Assembly (NCBI RefSeq): GCF_030272615.1
Contig: NC_081414.1
Span: forward strand, 522,476,185 to 522,540,184
Direction of reading: 5' to 3'
DNA: 64,000 bases
From: Cryptomeria japonica
Lineage: Eukaryota; Streptophyta; Pinopsida; Cupressales; Cupressaceae
Shown here: piece after piece, positions 1 through 11,578 of the stretch
Numbering within the stretch: the stretch's first letter is position 1
Layout: each line of letters opens with the position of its first letter
Notes under the pieces: model-generated
Told to the model about the DNA's origin: nothing
What the model saw: the letters and a program-made list of their open reading frames with translations, nothing else
Databases searched by the model: none
Position numbers and translations under genes: made by a program

Positions 1-344
1 CAGCGGGATTCACCAATACAATGAATATAGGTCTGCTTATATAGGCAAGGCCATATGGATGTACAAGCACACAATCATGACATGTGGCTCAATGAGAAAC
101 AAGGGCAGGTAAGAAATACTAGGGGTAGGTAGGAGAAATAGTATAATATTCCACAAGAGGTGGATGACCCACCGAATGTGGAGTGTAATAGCAAAATAAG
201 ACCACAAAAGGTGGAATTTCTCCTACAAGCTCTATCCCTATGTGCACACTTCCCTAAGTGTCTCAAATCCAAACTATGAAGAGATGCATTATCCTAAGTT
301 AACTTAAGTAAAGTGTAATAATATCCATAATGAATATTTATTTA
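1..344. other. Unassigned AT-rich sequence at the window edge
   Basis: I recognise no gene here. The stretch stops at a (TA)n tract, after which similarity to the Tekay 3' LTR begins. It does not resemble the matching part of that LTR (about 8300-8660), so it is either flanking DNA brought in by a break at the TA tract or a diverged LTR part. A TATA-like stretch (cttatatagg) lies near position 36. The 65-codon minus-strand ORF here has no recognisable features. Confidence 0.5.
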
Positions 345-346
345 CA

Positions 347-391
<45 letters not shown>

Positions 392-1411
392 TTTTTTTAA
401 AAATGCCATAAAATAAAACTTTAAAAAAAAATAAATAAATAAAAAAAGAGAGGGTTTCAGGGGGGGCGAACCCACTATGTGTACACACAGTGGGTGGCAA
501 CCACGCCACCACTGTGTGAGTGTGGCTGGGGAGAACCTGTCACCTCCTCTTCAATCCGCCAATCCTCTTTCATGGCTGCCATACCTTTCATTCGGCCCTA
601 CAACAAAAAATATTTGAAACCCTAACCTAGTTCGGGTTAGGGTATTTGAAAGATAATATTAAAAAAAAGAAGGAATGAAAATAAGGTAAAGCGACATTTT
701 TATAATAATAAAATTAGGGTTTTCATGATTATTTATTAATAATGTGAAAACCTATATATATATATATATATAATTTAAAATATAAAAGATTAGGGCAAAT
801 AGGAGATAAAATATTTTATTAAGTGATTATAATTAATATGTTTTAATAAACATATGAGTATAATTAAAAAAAATGTTTTAAATTAAAATACTTATGAAGT
901 TTAATCTTTTAGGAAATTTAATTCTATTGCAAATTATTTGACTATAAGAAATGATTTTAGCCCACCTACATATAGGTTTATGAGATTAAACTTTATAGGT
1001 CATATTCATTATGAATTTAATTGATCCTTTAGTCAATTTAGTTTAAACACTTTTTAATTATTGTTAAAATAAAATATAGACATTTATAAACTAAGTGCTA
1101 GGACTAATTTAATTAGATCCTAAAAATAAATAATGGTTATTGGAGATTAATTTTATCTTCATCAATTATTTAGAGAGTTTTGATTTAATTAATCTATTGC
1201 CTAAATTTGATGAGATAATAAATTAATTCATTTAGTATTCCGCATTTAATTTTAAATTATTTTTGTTTACTTGAATTAGTGGTTAGAGTTAACTCGAACA
1301 TAGTTAAGACAAACTTGCTTGTGCATTTCATATTGGCAAATTTAATGTTTTTAGGTAGTGAATTTAAAAAAAAAAATAATCCCATTCGTGCCCAAAAGTT
1401 TGGGAATGACA
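345..1411 (+). repeat. Partial 5' LTR of the Tekay element
   Basis: Aligns along its length with about 8660-9803, starting at a (TA)n tract and ending in the same terminal block (cccaaaagtttggg then atgaca). It holds only the last 1.07 kb of an LTR that is about 4.0 kb at the 3' end. Differences from the 3' copy include fewer copies of a palindromic repeat (one full and one decayed, against four). Confidence 0.85.
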
Positions 1412-1414
1412 TTT

Positions 1415-1426
1415 TGGTATCAGAGC
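1415..1426 (+). promoter_or_regulatory. Primer binding site, tRNA-iMet type
   Basis: TGGTATCAGAGC begins three bases after the LTR terminal ACA. This is the usual complement of the 3' end of plant initiator tRNA-Met and fixes the LTR boundary at 1411. Confidence 0.9.
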
Positions 1427-1576
1427 AAGGTTTCCAACACTAGGAACCTTTCTCCATTACGTTTTACTTTGATTAGTTAATTAATTAATTTTATTCTATT
1501 ATATTTATTTTTAATTAATTAAAAATTTCTCTGAAAAATTATTTATTTATTTCATTTTTTATTTTTTTTCATTAGG

Positions 1577-2515
1577 ATGCCTCCAACTACGCGACAAGCT
1601 CGCAAATGTGGTAGAGGGCCTAGGCGTGTATGCATAGCACGTGAAGAGGTAGATAGGGAGGAATCGGTTCCAGAAGTGAACCCAGAGGCTCCTCTCGAAC
1701 AACCAGTTGACCCAAACTGAGCTATCTTAGAAGCACTCCAGAATCTGATTGGTATAGTCCAGGATAGGTTTCCAGCAGAGGATCATCATGTTGAAAATCA
1801 AAACTCAGGGAGTCACAAATTGACAGATAGGGAACAGAGCAGTAGTCCACCTCCTATTCCCATAGAGAGTTAGGGTGGGAATGAGCCTGAGTCTGTGCAC
1901 CTACTAGGACCACCTCTAGTGGTAGAGCCAGTATATTATGAGAGATCACGTTGGGATCCAGGAGATCTTATCAGGGAGGTTATGCACCTCCAGCCACCAT
2001 CTTTTGGGGGATCTACCGATGGGGTAGAAGCTGAGGCATGGCTATTGAGCCTTGATAGGTGTTTTGCATTGCGCTCTTACGAGAGCAATCTAAAGGCATG
2101 TGTAGCAGTCCACCAATTGTGAGGAACGACCTCCACATGGTGGAGACAAGAGGAATACATGTGTGGTTTAGTTGCTGATACTCTCACATGGGAGATTTTT
2201 AGAGAGGTTCAGGGAGAGGTACTTGTCAAAGCATTACAGACAGTGTAGGATAGATGAATTCCATGACCTCCAATAGAAGGGTCTCTCAGTGACCTAGTAC
2301 GAGAGCAAATTCTTTGAGCTCTTGCCCTATGTGGACTACCTGAAAGACGAGAAGCTTCTCGTCAACCATTTCATCAGAGGGTTGAATGCTAGCATAGAAG
2401 AACTAGTGAGGATGTCCGCTCCAAGGAGCCTTCAGGTTTTCATGGAGAAGGCACTAATAGCAGAGGAGATTCAGGTCAGGCCATCGGATACAAGGGATCG
2501 GTTCCAGAGCTGAAA
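1577..2515 (+). pseudogene. gag: Tekay gag pseudogene
   Basis: The ATG at 1577 starts an MPPTTRQAR-type N-terminus, normal for Tekay Gag. The capsid (Retrotrans_gag) domain follows: about 1975-2120 holds the start, with a W-L-x-x-L-D-R-C-F motif, and about 2320-2512 the end, with the FIRGLN-type motif. In-frame stops occur near 1718, 1872 and 2119, and the frame shifts near 2210. Sequence after 2515 is rich in Gln/Pro codons and leads towards a missing zinc-knuckle and protease N-terminal region. Confidence 0.8.
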
Positions 2516-2689
2516 CCTTACACCCCAGACATACAGATTTCAGAAACCCCATTGGAAGGGAAATAACAGAAACACACAGGGGTTCTCCAAACCCCCTCCT
2601 CCGTAATAGTCACAACAAAACTAGAGGCAAAGGCCTCTGCAGACTCAGTAGGGTGCAAAGCCCAAGCAGTGGCAGTCTCAGGGTTAGAG

Positions 2690-3600
2690 GTGAGATCAGT
2701 GATCTTATGGTATCATAATTGGCTTGGATTGGCTTTATGCCCATAGAGCCAAGATGGATTGCTGCTAGAAAGAAATTGAGTATGAGGATGATCAGGGTTC
2801 ACCCATAGTAATCACAAGGCTTTAGAGACTTATGTCTCTTCGTATGATTTCCGCAATGCAGCTTAAGGGGAGCATGCGAAAGGGATGTCAACTATTTGCC
2901 ATCACTATCAGTGATAGAGAAGAAGAGGATGAAAAGGAAACATCGATTGACAACCATCCTATCCTTAAGGGATATTCAGACGTGTTTCCTTCAGAGCTAC
3001 CTGGAATGCCGCCTCGTAGAGAGATTGACTTTCATATAGACCTTTTACCAGGAGTCGAGCCAGTTTCAAGAGAACCTTATAGGATGACCACAAATGAGCT
3101 CAAGGTGCAACTTGAGGAACTCCTAGAGAAGGGTCACATTCATCCTAGCGTATCCCCTTGGGGTGCACCAGTCATCTTCATGAAGAAGAAGGACGGATCT
3201 CTTTCATTATGCATGGATTATCATCAGTTGAACAAAGTAACCATCAAGAACCGATATCTCCTACCTAGAATTGATGATTTGTTCAACCAACTTCAGGGTG
3301 CCAAAGTATTTTCCAAAATTGATCTAAAGTCAAGATACCATCAGTTGAGAATAGTAGAAAGTGATATCCACAAGACCGCATTTCGCACTAGATATGGCTA
3401 CTATGAGTTCACCATGGTCCCATTCGGTCTTATGAATGCTCCAGCTATTTTCATGAGCCTCGTGAATGGGGTATTCCGCACATTTCTGGACCGCTTTGTG
3501 ATTGTGTTCCTTGATGATATATTGATATGTTCTCAGAATGAGAAGGAGCATGAGGAGCACCTGAGACAAGTTTTGTAGTGTTTGAGGGACAATCAGTTGT
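2690..3600 (+). pseudogene. pol: Tekay protease remnant and reverse transcriptase
   Basis: The last part of the protease is readable at about 2700-2830 (an LGxxWL-like stretch), but its catalytic DTG end is missing, so DNA was lost between gag and pol. RT runs in one open frame from 2832 to 3578. Visible motifs are MKKKDGS, the C-M-D-Y-x-x-L-N block, [12 protein letters not shown] (normally SGYHQ), FGLMNAP and the catalytic FLDDIL. The frame ends at a TAG where the family has Gln. Confidence 0.9.
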
Positions 3601-4345
3601 TTGAAAATTTGTCAAAGTGTGCTTTCTTTTGATCAGAGGTCAAGTACATTAGGCACATTATTTTTGGTGATGGGATCTCAGTAGACCTATCCAAGATCAA
3701 AGCTATTATGGATTGGCCAGCGCCAACCAGTGTGATAGAGGTCAGGAGCTTCATGGGCTTAGTAGGTTATTACCGATGCTTTATCGAGGGACTCTCTAGA
3801 GTCGCACACCCTATTAGTTTTCTTTAGCGTAAAGGGAAGAAATTTGAGTGGACAGAGAAGTGCGAGAGGGCCTTTCAGGAACTCAAGAAGGCACTTACTA
3901 GCACACCTATCCTTGTAGTACCAGATCCCTTAGCTGACTTCATGGTTTGCACAGATGCTTCCCTAGAGGGTTTAGGAGCAGTCCTTATGTAGGATGGTAG
4001 GGCTATAGCTTTTGAGTCTAGGAAACTTAAGACTCATGAAGCTTAATTACCCTATTGATGACCTTGATCTTGTAGCAGTAGTGCATGCACTTGTGAGGTG
4101 GAGATACTTCCTTTTGGGCCATCATTTTGAGCTTCATTCAAATCATCAGTCTTTGGTACATATTCACTTAGCCAAACCTTAATGCATGTCAGAGGAGATG
4201 GATGGAGTTCTTGTACGAGTATGATTTTGACATTCACTACATCAAAGGGAAAGAAAACATAGTTGTAGATGCTTTGAGTAGGAGACATCACGAGGTATAC
4301 ACCATATCTATAGGCACGGATTTGAGAGATCGGATATTGCAGTAG
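3601..4345 (+). pseudogene. pol: Tekay RNase H domain, interrupted
   Basis: Continues RT in the same frame at first: the thumb motif FMGLVGYYR near 3750, then TDASLEGLGAVL near 3950 with the first catalytic Asp. Stops include TAG at 3825 and 3990. Frameshifts after about 4040 leave only short readable segments, such as the KGKEN-x-VVDALSRR equivalent near 4245-4290. Confidence 0.8.
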
Positions 4346-4479
4346 TTGCCACATGATGGATGGTATTTAGAGGTTTGTCAGGTAATACGATCTTAGGATA
4401 CTCTAGGAGGGAAATATGTGGATTATTCCTTGGAGTCCGATGGACTATTATGCCATAGAGGGCACATCTATGTACCTTC

Positions 4480-5611
4480 TTTCAGAGGTTTGTGAGAGTT
4501 CATTGTCACGGAGGCTCATAGAGATCCTTATGCAGCACATCCCAGAGTTAAGAAGATGCATGCTAACATGAGACAGCTATATCATTGGCTAGGAATGCGG
4601 CATCTCAATGCTGAGTTAGTAGCCCAATGCCTCGAGTGTCGGAGAGTCAAGGCAAAGCACCGCCATCCAGGTGGGTAGCTCTAGTCTCATGCTATACCAA
4701 AGTGGAAGTGGGATACTATATCCATGGATTTCATCATTAGTCTTCCTATGTCATCTTGTCGCCATGATGCCATCTTGGTGACAGTTGACAAGTTGACCAA
4801 AGTGGCCCACATTTCACCAGTTTAAACTACCTTCACAGCACTACCAGTAGCATAGGTGTTCTTGCGAGACATTGTTAGACTTCATGGCATTCCATGCAAG
4901 ATTATTTCTGATAGGGATTCCCTCTTCACTTCTTCCTTTTGGAAGGCACTACAAGAAGCTATGGGCACTAAGCTCAACTTTAGTATAGCCTATCATCCGG
5001 AAACGGATGGTTAGACAGAGAGGGTTAATCAAGTGTTAGAGGATATGCTTCACATGTACATCATGGATCATCAAATCAGATGGGAAGAGTACCTTCCCTT
5101 AGTGGAGTTTGCCTACAACAATGGACATCACACTTCTTTGGGGATGCCACCCTATCAGGCATTATACGACAGGCCTTGTAGTACACCGTTGAGTTGGGAC
5201 CGCATAAAGGATAGAGTTGCTATTGGTCTTGAGATAGTTCAGGATATGGAACATCAGGTGGATTTGATTAGGCAGTGTCTTAGAGAGGCACATGATAGAC
5301 AAAAGAAATATATAGATGCAAAGAGGATAGATCGCAGCTACTTGGTTGGAGATAGAGTCTTCTTGAGAGTGCGACCGCACAAGAGTCCAATCCATTATGG
5401 AAAGGGTTCTAAGCTCACAACTCACTTTGTAGGACCACTTGAGATCCTTGAGAGGATAGGACCAGTTGCCTATCATTTAGCATTGCCACCTAGCCTGTCA
5501 TGCATCCACAATGTGCTTCATGTATCAGTTTTGAGAAAGTATATCTATGATGAGTCTCATATTTTAGATTGGGATGCCTTGCAGGTGGAGTCAGATGGGC
5601 AGATAGCTTTG
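4480..5611 (+). pseudogene. pol: Tekay integrase
   Basis: The zinc-binding HHCC region is visible at about 4510-4660 (H-P-x-V-K-K-M then C-x-x-C), followed by the DDE core (MDFI near 4725, then D-R-D-S-x-F-x-S near 4913 and YHPETDG near 4990). From 5033 the frame is open to 5770 and holds the core end and the GPF/Y-like module near 5425-5540. Stops at 4676, 4803, 4853 and 5012 are all TAG or TAA where Gln is expected. Confidence 0.88.
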
Positions 5612-5770
5612 GAGCCCATTTGCATTTTGGCATGCCGAACGCTGGCCCTTCGAGGTCGAGAGTCAGGCCAAGTTAGGGTCCAGTGGGATTACTATGATGA
5701 GGTTATATCTTCATGGGAGGATGCAGCACGTATGAGATCACAGTACCCCCATCTTTTTGAAGAACTCTAG
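5612..5770 (+). pseudogene. C-terminal chromodomain of the Tekay integrase
   Basis: About 52 codons at the end of the frame starting at 5033. They open with EPICIL, contain the V-x-V-x-W strand, then S-W-E-D, and close with YPHLFEEL. That is the layout of the integrase-linked chromodomain of plant chromoviruses, which is thought to steer integration to heterochromatin. The segment itself has no stop. Confidence 0.85.
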
Positions 5771-5786
5771 GAGGAAGTTCATGCCT

Positions 5787-5798
5787 AGAGGGGGCGGG
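5787..5798 (+). promoter_or_regulatory. Polypurine tract of the Tekay element
   Basis: agagggggcggg directly precedes TGTGAGGCCC, the start of the 3' LTR, and lies 17 bases after the pol stop codon. Its position and purine content match the second-strand priming site. Confidence 0.85.
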
Positions 5799-8700
5799 TG
5801 TGAGGCCCTACCCCAACTCATCCTAGCATTTCAGTATTTTTCATGTTGAGACTATTATGGTTTCTTTATTTTTACACATTATGGATTTGGAACTTATATG
5901 ATTTCATGATTTAGATAACATTGATATATAATGATGTTTCATTTCTATGCATTATAGATATTGAACTCTAGATGATTCTAGAATAGGATTACTTTGTGAT
6001 GATGTATGTCATTATTAGAATTGCATGACTTTACTATGATGATAGAAATAGGATGCATGTTTATGTATGGGTCAAAATTATGAGGATTATGATAATTGCT
6101 TATGGAGATTTATTTTGATAACAAGACATATTGATTTTGTTTTAATGTCAATTGTATGCAGAGTGTTTGACGTGTATTCTTATTCATGTGTTTAAATAAT
6201 ATATGAGGTTATTCAGAAGTACTAATGTGTAATTGAGATGCGCAGGAAAATTATCCATGTGACCATGGAAATATTATGGAGAACCAAACCTAGACCTATG
6301 TACGTTCGTAAAACCAGGGTTTGTCTATTTGGAGGGACAACACCCTATTTGTATCATATTTTATTTGTGAAAGTGAATGTGGCATGTATGTTAAATTGAA
6401 TTTACTAAATTGTGTAAATCCAACAAGAGACAAAATTTCATGTGTAATTTTGTAAAAGTATTTTTATTGTGTCACTTGACACATGTGTTGATTTATGTCT
6501 TGATTTTTGAATTGTCTCTTAGAGGGAGTTGTTTTAACCATAGCTTTTTCAAATAATTTAATATGGTTCTATATTTTCCTTGGGTAGAGAATCTTTGGGG
6601 TGGTCAACTTAGGTTTGACCCGAAAATTAACTTCAGATGGGTTTAAAAGAGGTTAAATGGACTCATCGGGGTAGTTTAAAAGTGTTTCCTAAAGCCCATA
6701 AGGTATACCTAAGGGTTAGGAGTAATTTTAGGCATGTGACAACTCCCATGTGGTTGTTCAGTCACCCTAAAAAGTGAGTTTTCTAAGATGTGTGAAAATT
6801 GAATTTAGAAGGCATCATCTAGGTTAGTTAACTTTCCTTTTTGATGAGAGATCCCTTTTGATCTTTTTCCGATTTTTCTTTTTTTTCAATTTTAGAAACC
6901 TGTGAGAACTCTCACTGAGGTCTTCTTAGGAAAGAATGAGAGATTTTGTGGGTAATCACCCACTCTCCATTTTTGGAGATAATACAATTTTGAAAAGAAA
7001 AGATTTGGTATAGGAAATTGGCTAAGCGTAGAGAAAGAAGGATTGTGGAATTGGGCTGCTCATCCTCAACTAGATCTAGCATACCTTTGGGAAGTTGAAG
7101 GTTGGTTAAACTTCCCTTTGAATTGTTTCTTTCATGTTGCATATTATTTTGGAAGGATTGTTTGTGTGGAAAAAAAATTTGTTCTCTTGCATTTTAGTTT
7201 TTGAAAATTATTACGCGTTATGTCTTTGTTTTCTTGTATGCATTCTGTGTTTTGGGAGTAACCAAGACCTCCTATTCTTGGGAGAGAGGATGCTCTTGTG
7301 GGTGGTAGAAGTATGACAGCCCTCGACTAAGAGGCTCTTGTTATGAGAGTGGTCTCAAGGGATATTTACGTGACCCTTGCTGCATGGCTTGTTTATACAT
7401 TTGGGGGCCATAAGGAGGTAAATAAGGCATGAATGCTATGGGGGGGCATAAGGATGCGGGGATTATTATACTTATGAGATATCTTTGTTTTCCATGAGGT
7501 GGCTTTGTGTTTCTACCATACTTGCAGTCTCCTTAGGGTATTTGGTCCACTACCACCCGTGTAAAATCATCACATTGTCTGGTGCAGTGTAGCCTTGGCT
7601 AGGAATATGTTTGTGATTGTTTTCTCCTGCTTGTTGTGTTTGCATGTGTGTAACCTATTTAGGGCTTGGTTCTCCAAGCTCAAGGGTAGCTACTAGTTAG
7701 CCTAGGCTGGGAGGTGAGCACTCCATGGTCATAGCCTATGATTTATTTGTAGGATGTTGGAAGAAAGAAAAAGGACAAGTAGAAGTTGCTGGTTTTATTT
7801 GTTACAAAAAAAGATTTGGAAATGGAAAATTATGTTTTTTAAGTTGCAGCAATGTAAAAGGGAAACTATGTTGTATTTATTTTTGAAAGGAAATGTATCT
7901 AATATTTTAAGATCCACATTTAATAAAAATGAGAGATCCATTTGTAAGGTTGACTATAATGTATTGTAAATATACCTTAAGGAAATACAGTGTTTTTATT
8001 AAAGTATTATTTGGTTGCAAAATGAATTATTTATGTTGACTTTACGTTTTGTATTGTTCCTAAAATTTTAAATGATTGGATGCATGTTACTTTGAAAATA
8101 AATATTTAGTTTACTTCCTATTTGCATATCTCTAAGGATAGATTCAAATGATTCTAGATAAATAAAGTTGTAGAAATTAAAATCACATATTTATTTGCAG
8201 AAATTTAAATCTAGAAATTAAATGGTCTATCTAATTTAAATAATCACATATTTATATAGTTGCGGTTAAAATTATTAAACTCCGTTATTTACTTATTGCA
8301 GAATACAAAATCTAGAGTTAAATAGACTATTTGATTTAAATTATTTCATATTTCTAAAGTATTGTGTGATTTTATTGGAAACTGTCATTTTATCTATTTG
8401 TATAAATTAAAACCTAAAGTTAAATGGCCTATCTATTTTAAATAATAACCTATTTATATAGTTGCTGGATAAGTTTATTTAAATCTATCAGTTGAATATT
8501 TGTAGAAAATAAATTTAAAGAAAATAGACTGTCTATGATTCTAGCAACAAGTATTTTAAAATATATATATATATATATATATAATGATCTAAATTTGAAC
8601 ATTTTATTTATCTGTAGAAATTTTTTATAAAAAAAATGCATATTCCCATATTAATTTCATGCCCTAAAATATCATATATATATATATATATATTTATTTA

Positions 8701-9803
8701 TTTATCTTTTTTTTTTTTTTTTAATAAATGCCATAAAATAAAACTTAAAAATAAAATTAAAAGTAAAAAAAAAGAGAGGGTTTCGGGGGGGGGGCGAACC
8801 CATTGTGTGTACACATAGTGGGCGGTGCCCATGCCTCCACTGTGTGGACACACAGTGGGCGACACCCACGCCACCACTGTGTGGTCACACAGTGGGCATT
8901 GTCGCCACTGTGTGCACATACAGTGGCGGCCAGGGAGAACCCGCCGCCTCCTCTTCAATCTACCGATCCTCTTTCATGGCCGCCATACCTTTCGTTCGGC
9001 CCTAGAACAAAAAAGATTTGAAACCCTAACCCGAACATAATATAAAAAAAAAAAAAAGGAATGAAAATAAGGTAAAGGGACATTTTTATAATAATAAAAT
9101 TAGGATTTTCATGATTATTTATTAATAATGTGAAAACCTATATATATATATATATATACATAGAGTTTAAAATATAAAAGATTGGGGCAAGTAGGAGATA
9201 TAATATTTTCTTAAGTGATTATAATTAATATGTTTTAATAAACATATGAGTATAATTAAAAAAAATGTTTTAAATTAAAATACTTATGAAGTTTAATCTT
9301 TTAGGAAATTTAATTCTGTTGCAAATTATTTGACTATAAGGAATGATTTTAGCCCACCTACATATAGGTTTATGAGATTAAACTTTATAGGTCATATTTA
9401 TTATGTACTTAATTGACCCTTTAGTCAATTTAGCTTAAACACTTTTTAATTATTGTTAAAATAAAATATAGACATTTATAAACTAAGTGCTAGGACTAAT
9501 TTAATTAGATCCTAGAAACAAATAATGGTTATTGGAGATTAATTTTATCTTCATCAATTATTTAGAGAGTTTTGATTTAATTAATCTATTGACTAAATTT
9601 GATGAGATAATAAATTAATTCATTTAGTATTCCACATTTAATTTTAAATTATTTTCGTTTACTTGAGTTAGTGGTTAGAGTTAACTCGAACATAGTTAAG
9701 ACAAACTTGCTTGTGCATTTCATATTGGCAAATTTAATGTTTTTAGGTAGTGAATTTAAAAAAAAAAATTATCTCATTCGTGCCCAAAAGTTTGGGCATG
9801 ACA
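5799..9803 (+). repeat. 3' LTR of the Tekay element, about 4.0 kb
   Basis: Starts TGTGAGGCCC just after the PPT and ends GGGCATGACA. The two ends form an imperfect inverted pair (TGT...ACA). The last 1.14 kb matches the partial 5' LTR. The rest (5799-8660) has no partner in the window. Short ORFs inside it have no family features. It contains TA microsatellites near 8560, 8671 and 9140 and a palindrome cluster at 8799-8926. Confidence 0.82.
8799..8926. repeat. Four consecutive palindromes in the Tekay 3' LTR
   Basis: Near-perfect 22-24-bp palindromes of the form CCACTGTGTG-NN-CACACAGTGG lie at 8799-8822, 8837-8858, 8874-8895 and 8905-8926, spaced about 31-38 bp. The partial 5' LTR has one full copy (472-493) and one decayed copy (from 508). 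Confidence 0.9.
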
Positions 9804-9847
9804 GAATCAATGGGTGCACTAGAGCTAGCATGTGATGCTGAAGCCAT
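9804..9847 (-). pseudogene. Start of N1 ORF2, cut off by the Tekay insertion
   Basis: The minus-strand ATG at 9847 begins MASASHASSSAP, similar to the MASSSTPG start of ORF2 in N3 at 42921. Only about 15 codons remain before the Tekay LTR. The call rests on this similarity and on the same position after the gag-ORF2 leader in both elements. Confidence 0.6.
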
Positions 9848-10262
9848 GATAAACAGAGAATTTTGAAAAATAACTTCATAGATCAAAATTTAGGGCTTGG
9901 TAATTTGAACTTCGCTACACACTCCTTCGATTGCTGAAATACCGCTTTGCGTTCTACACTTCTCCAACAGATGTTTGCTTTAGATTCTTCTTCAGGATTT
10001 TTATAAATTCTTTGAATCGCAATGTAAATCGCTTTTCTTCGCTTTGCACTTGAAAACTTCTTTGCTCGAAAAATGATAGTGAGAAATAATTTGAAAATTC
10101 CTTTTAAACAGATTCTGCACCTACCATAATAAATGCTCCACTATTAGGGTGTAAACCCTAATTTTGCCTTATACCATTTCCAGTCTTCTACCAATTTGAT
10201 AGGTATCTCATATCGGTTGAGGTCTTTTTCCAGTCTTCTACCAATCTAACAAGTATCTCATA
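9848..10262 (-). other. N1 gag-ORF2 leader
   Basis: No ORF of note. On the minus strand the stretch holds repeated short words of the type AGCGAAG/GCGAA (for example near 10025-10080) just upstream of the ORF2 start. N3 has similar words in the same place (42820-42880). Confidence 0.5.
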
Positions 10263-11543
10263 CTAGTTGAGGTCTTTTACGACTTCCACACTAGGTGCAA
10301 AAACCAGTTCTTCTTTAATCACTTCTTCTGGCTTCTTCTTCCAGGTTTTCTTCATGTCTACTTGAACAATTTTAACATCGATTTTTCCTTCTAGAGTGAC
10401 TAGTATATCATTCGATATACTCTTTCTTTCTCTGCAGAATCTTGTTGTATGACCCAGTTTGTTGCAGTGATAGCAAACCATTCCAGGTGCTCTCTAAGGT
10501 CCATTATTCATGTTTCCATTCTTCCTTCTGCATGTTGCAACAGTGTGACCATGACCATAAAAAATCACATAGATTGCTCTCCATCTGGTTGTCGCTTGAT
10601 AGCCACCACTACCTAACTGATGACTATAGGTATTAAACTGGTTTGGGTTCTGATTCCCAAAGGGTTCAGGAAAAACTCCTTGATTCCTTTCAAGATACCT
10701 TCCGGTATTGTACATGACAAACCTATATTCAAATTCTCTATGCCCAAACTTGTTGCATGCATAACAATTACCATTCAATCTATTGGATCTAGGGTTATCA
10801 TTTAGAAAATAAGAAAAATTATTGTAAGCCTTACTTCTACATACATTAGTAGTGTGTCCTTCCTTGAGACAGTTAAAGCAAATAGGTTTGAAATTTTTCT
10901 TACCTTTATCCTTTGATGCTGGTTGTTTCTTTGATGCTCCACTTTTTGTTCTAGAGGTCTCACCTTCCTCATATTTAGAGAAACCAATTCCATTGGTATT
11001 CTTTACTGGTTTAGCTGATTCAAGCTTCTGCTCTAGCTTGACAGAGCTCTTATTGAATTTGGCAAGTATTTCCTTTGACTCAATGAGTTCTTTGGAAATG
11101 GTAGCATTAGATTCCTTCAAGGTTGCACTCTTAGAGATAGCCATGTTTAGTTCACCTTGCACTTCTTCTTTTTCCATTTTTCTTCCATGAAGATGAGTGG
11201 TAAGTGCACTGATCTCTTGCTTCAGCTTGGAGATCTCATTATCTTTGTCTTTTACCAGATCTTCATCTTTCCTCTGGTTCTAAAGATCTTGACACATTAT
11301 GATAGTTAGGCCTTCAAGTTCCCTTCTTAGTTTGGTATTGGACTCATTCAGTATTTCAACTTCTTGAATTAGGGCTTCCATGTTTGCTTCATCAGAAGAA
11401 CTATTTTTAGCTAGCTCCATCAGTTTTTCAGCATGCTCTCTTCTTTTTGCCTGAGAGGCCTTATATTTGACCATAAGTTCATCATAGGCTTGCTCAGACT
11501 GAGTGAACCAATGAGTAAGTTCCCTCACAGTGTATTCCCCCAT
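10263..11543 (-). pseudogene. gag: N1 Gag with four CCHC knuckles
   Basis: The start is taken at the minus-strand ATG at 11543 (MGEYTVREL), 36 bases after the PBS. An N-terminal coiled coil spans about 11540-11000, interrupted by a stop near 11280. The zinc-knuckle region follows: CFNCLKEGHTTNVC, CYACNKFGHRE (last Cys lost), a decayed third copy and CYHCNKLGHTTRFC. This CX2CX4HX4C spacing is the retroviral nucleocapsid type. Stops lie near 11280 and 10494. No capsid domain of the Retrotrans_gag or UBN2 type is obvious, which is unusual. Confidence 0.75.
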
Positions 11544-11578
11544 ATCTCTTTCCAAGTGGTTAGACTTATAGAAAGGTT

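Larger units (their letters stand above)
345..9803 (+). mobile_element. Ty3/gypsy chromovirus of Tekay (Del) type, 5' LTR truncated
   Basis: The order is partial 5' LTR, tRNA-iMet PBS, gag, protease remnant, RT, RNase H, integrase with C-terminal chromodomain, PPT and 3' LTR. This order and the terminal chromodomain are established features of plant Tekay chromoviruses. All coding parts carry stops and frameshifts, so the copy is dead. Its right end falls directly after the start of N1's second ORF, read on the minus strand, so it inserted into N1. The other TSD copy (GAATC expected) lies outside the window. Confidence 0.88.

Noticed and set aside
75-272. Minus-strand 65-codon ORF
   Set aside because: No start context, homology or neighbouring signal. 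Length is within chance for this composition.
8799-8926. Regularly spaced repeats suggesting a CRISPR-like array
   Set aside because: Plant nuclear LTR context, short palindromic units with related spacers and no cas genes.
8698-9040. Overlapping plus- and minus-strand ORFs with repeated CxHTV or HTQW text
   Set aside because: Produced by the palindromic repeats in the Tekay LTR. Four frames are open over the same bases and none has a family feature.
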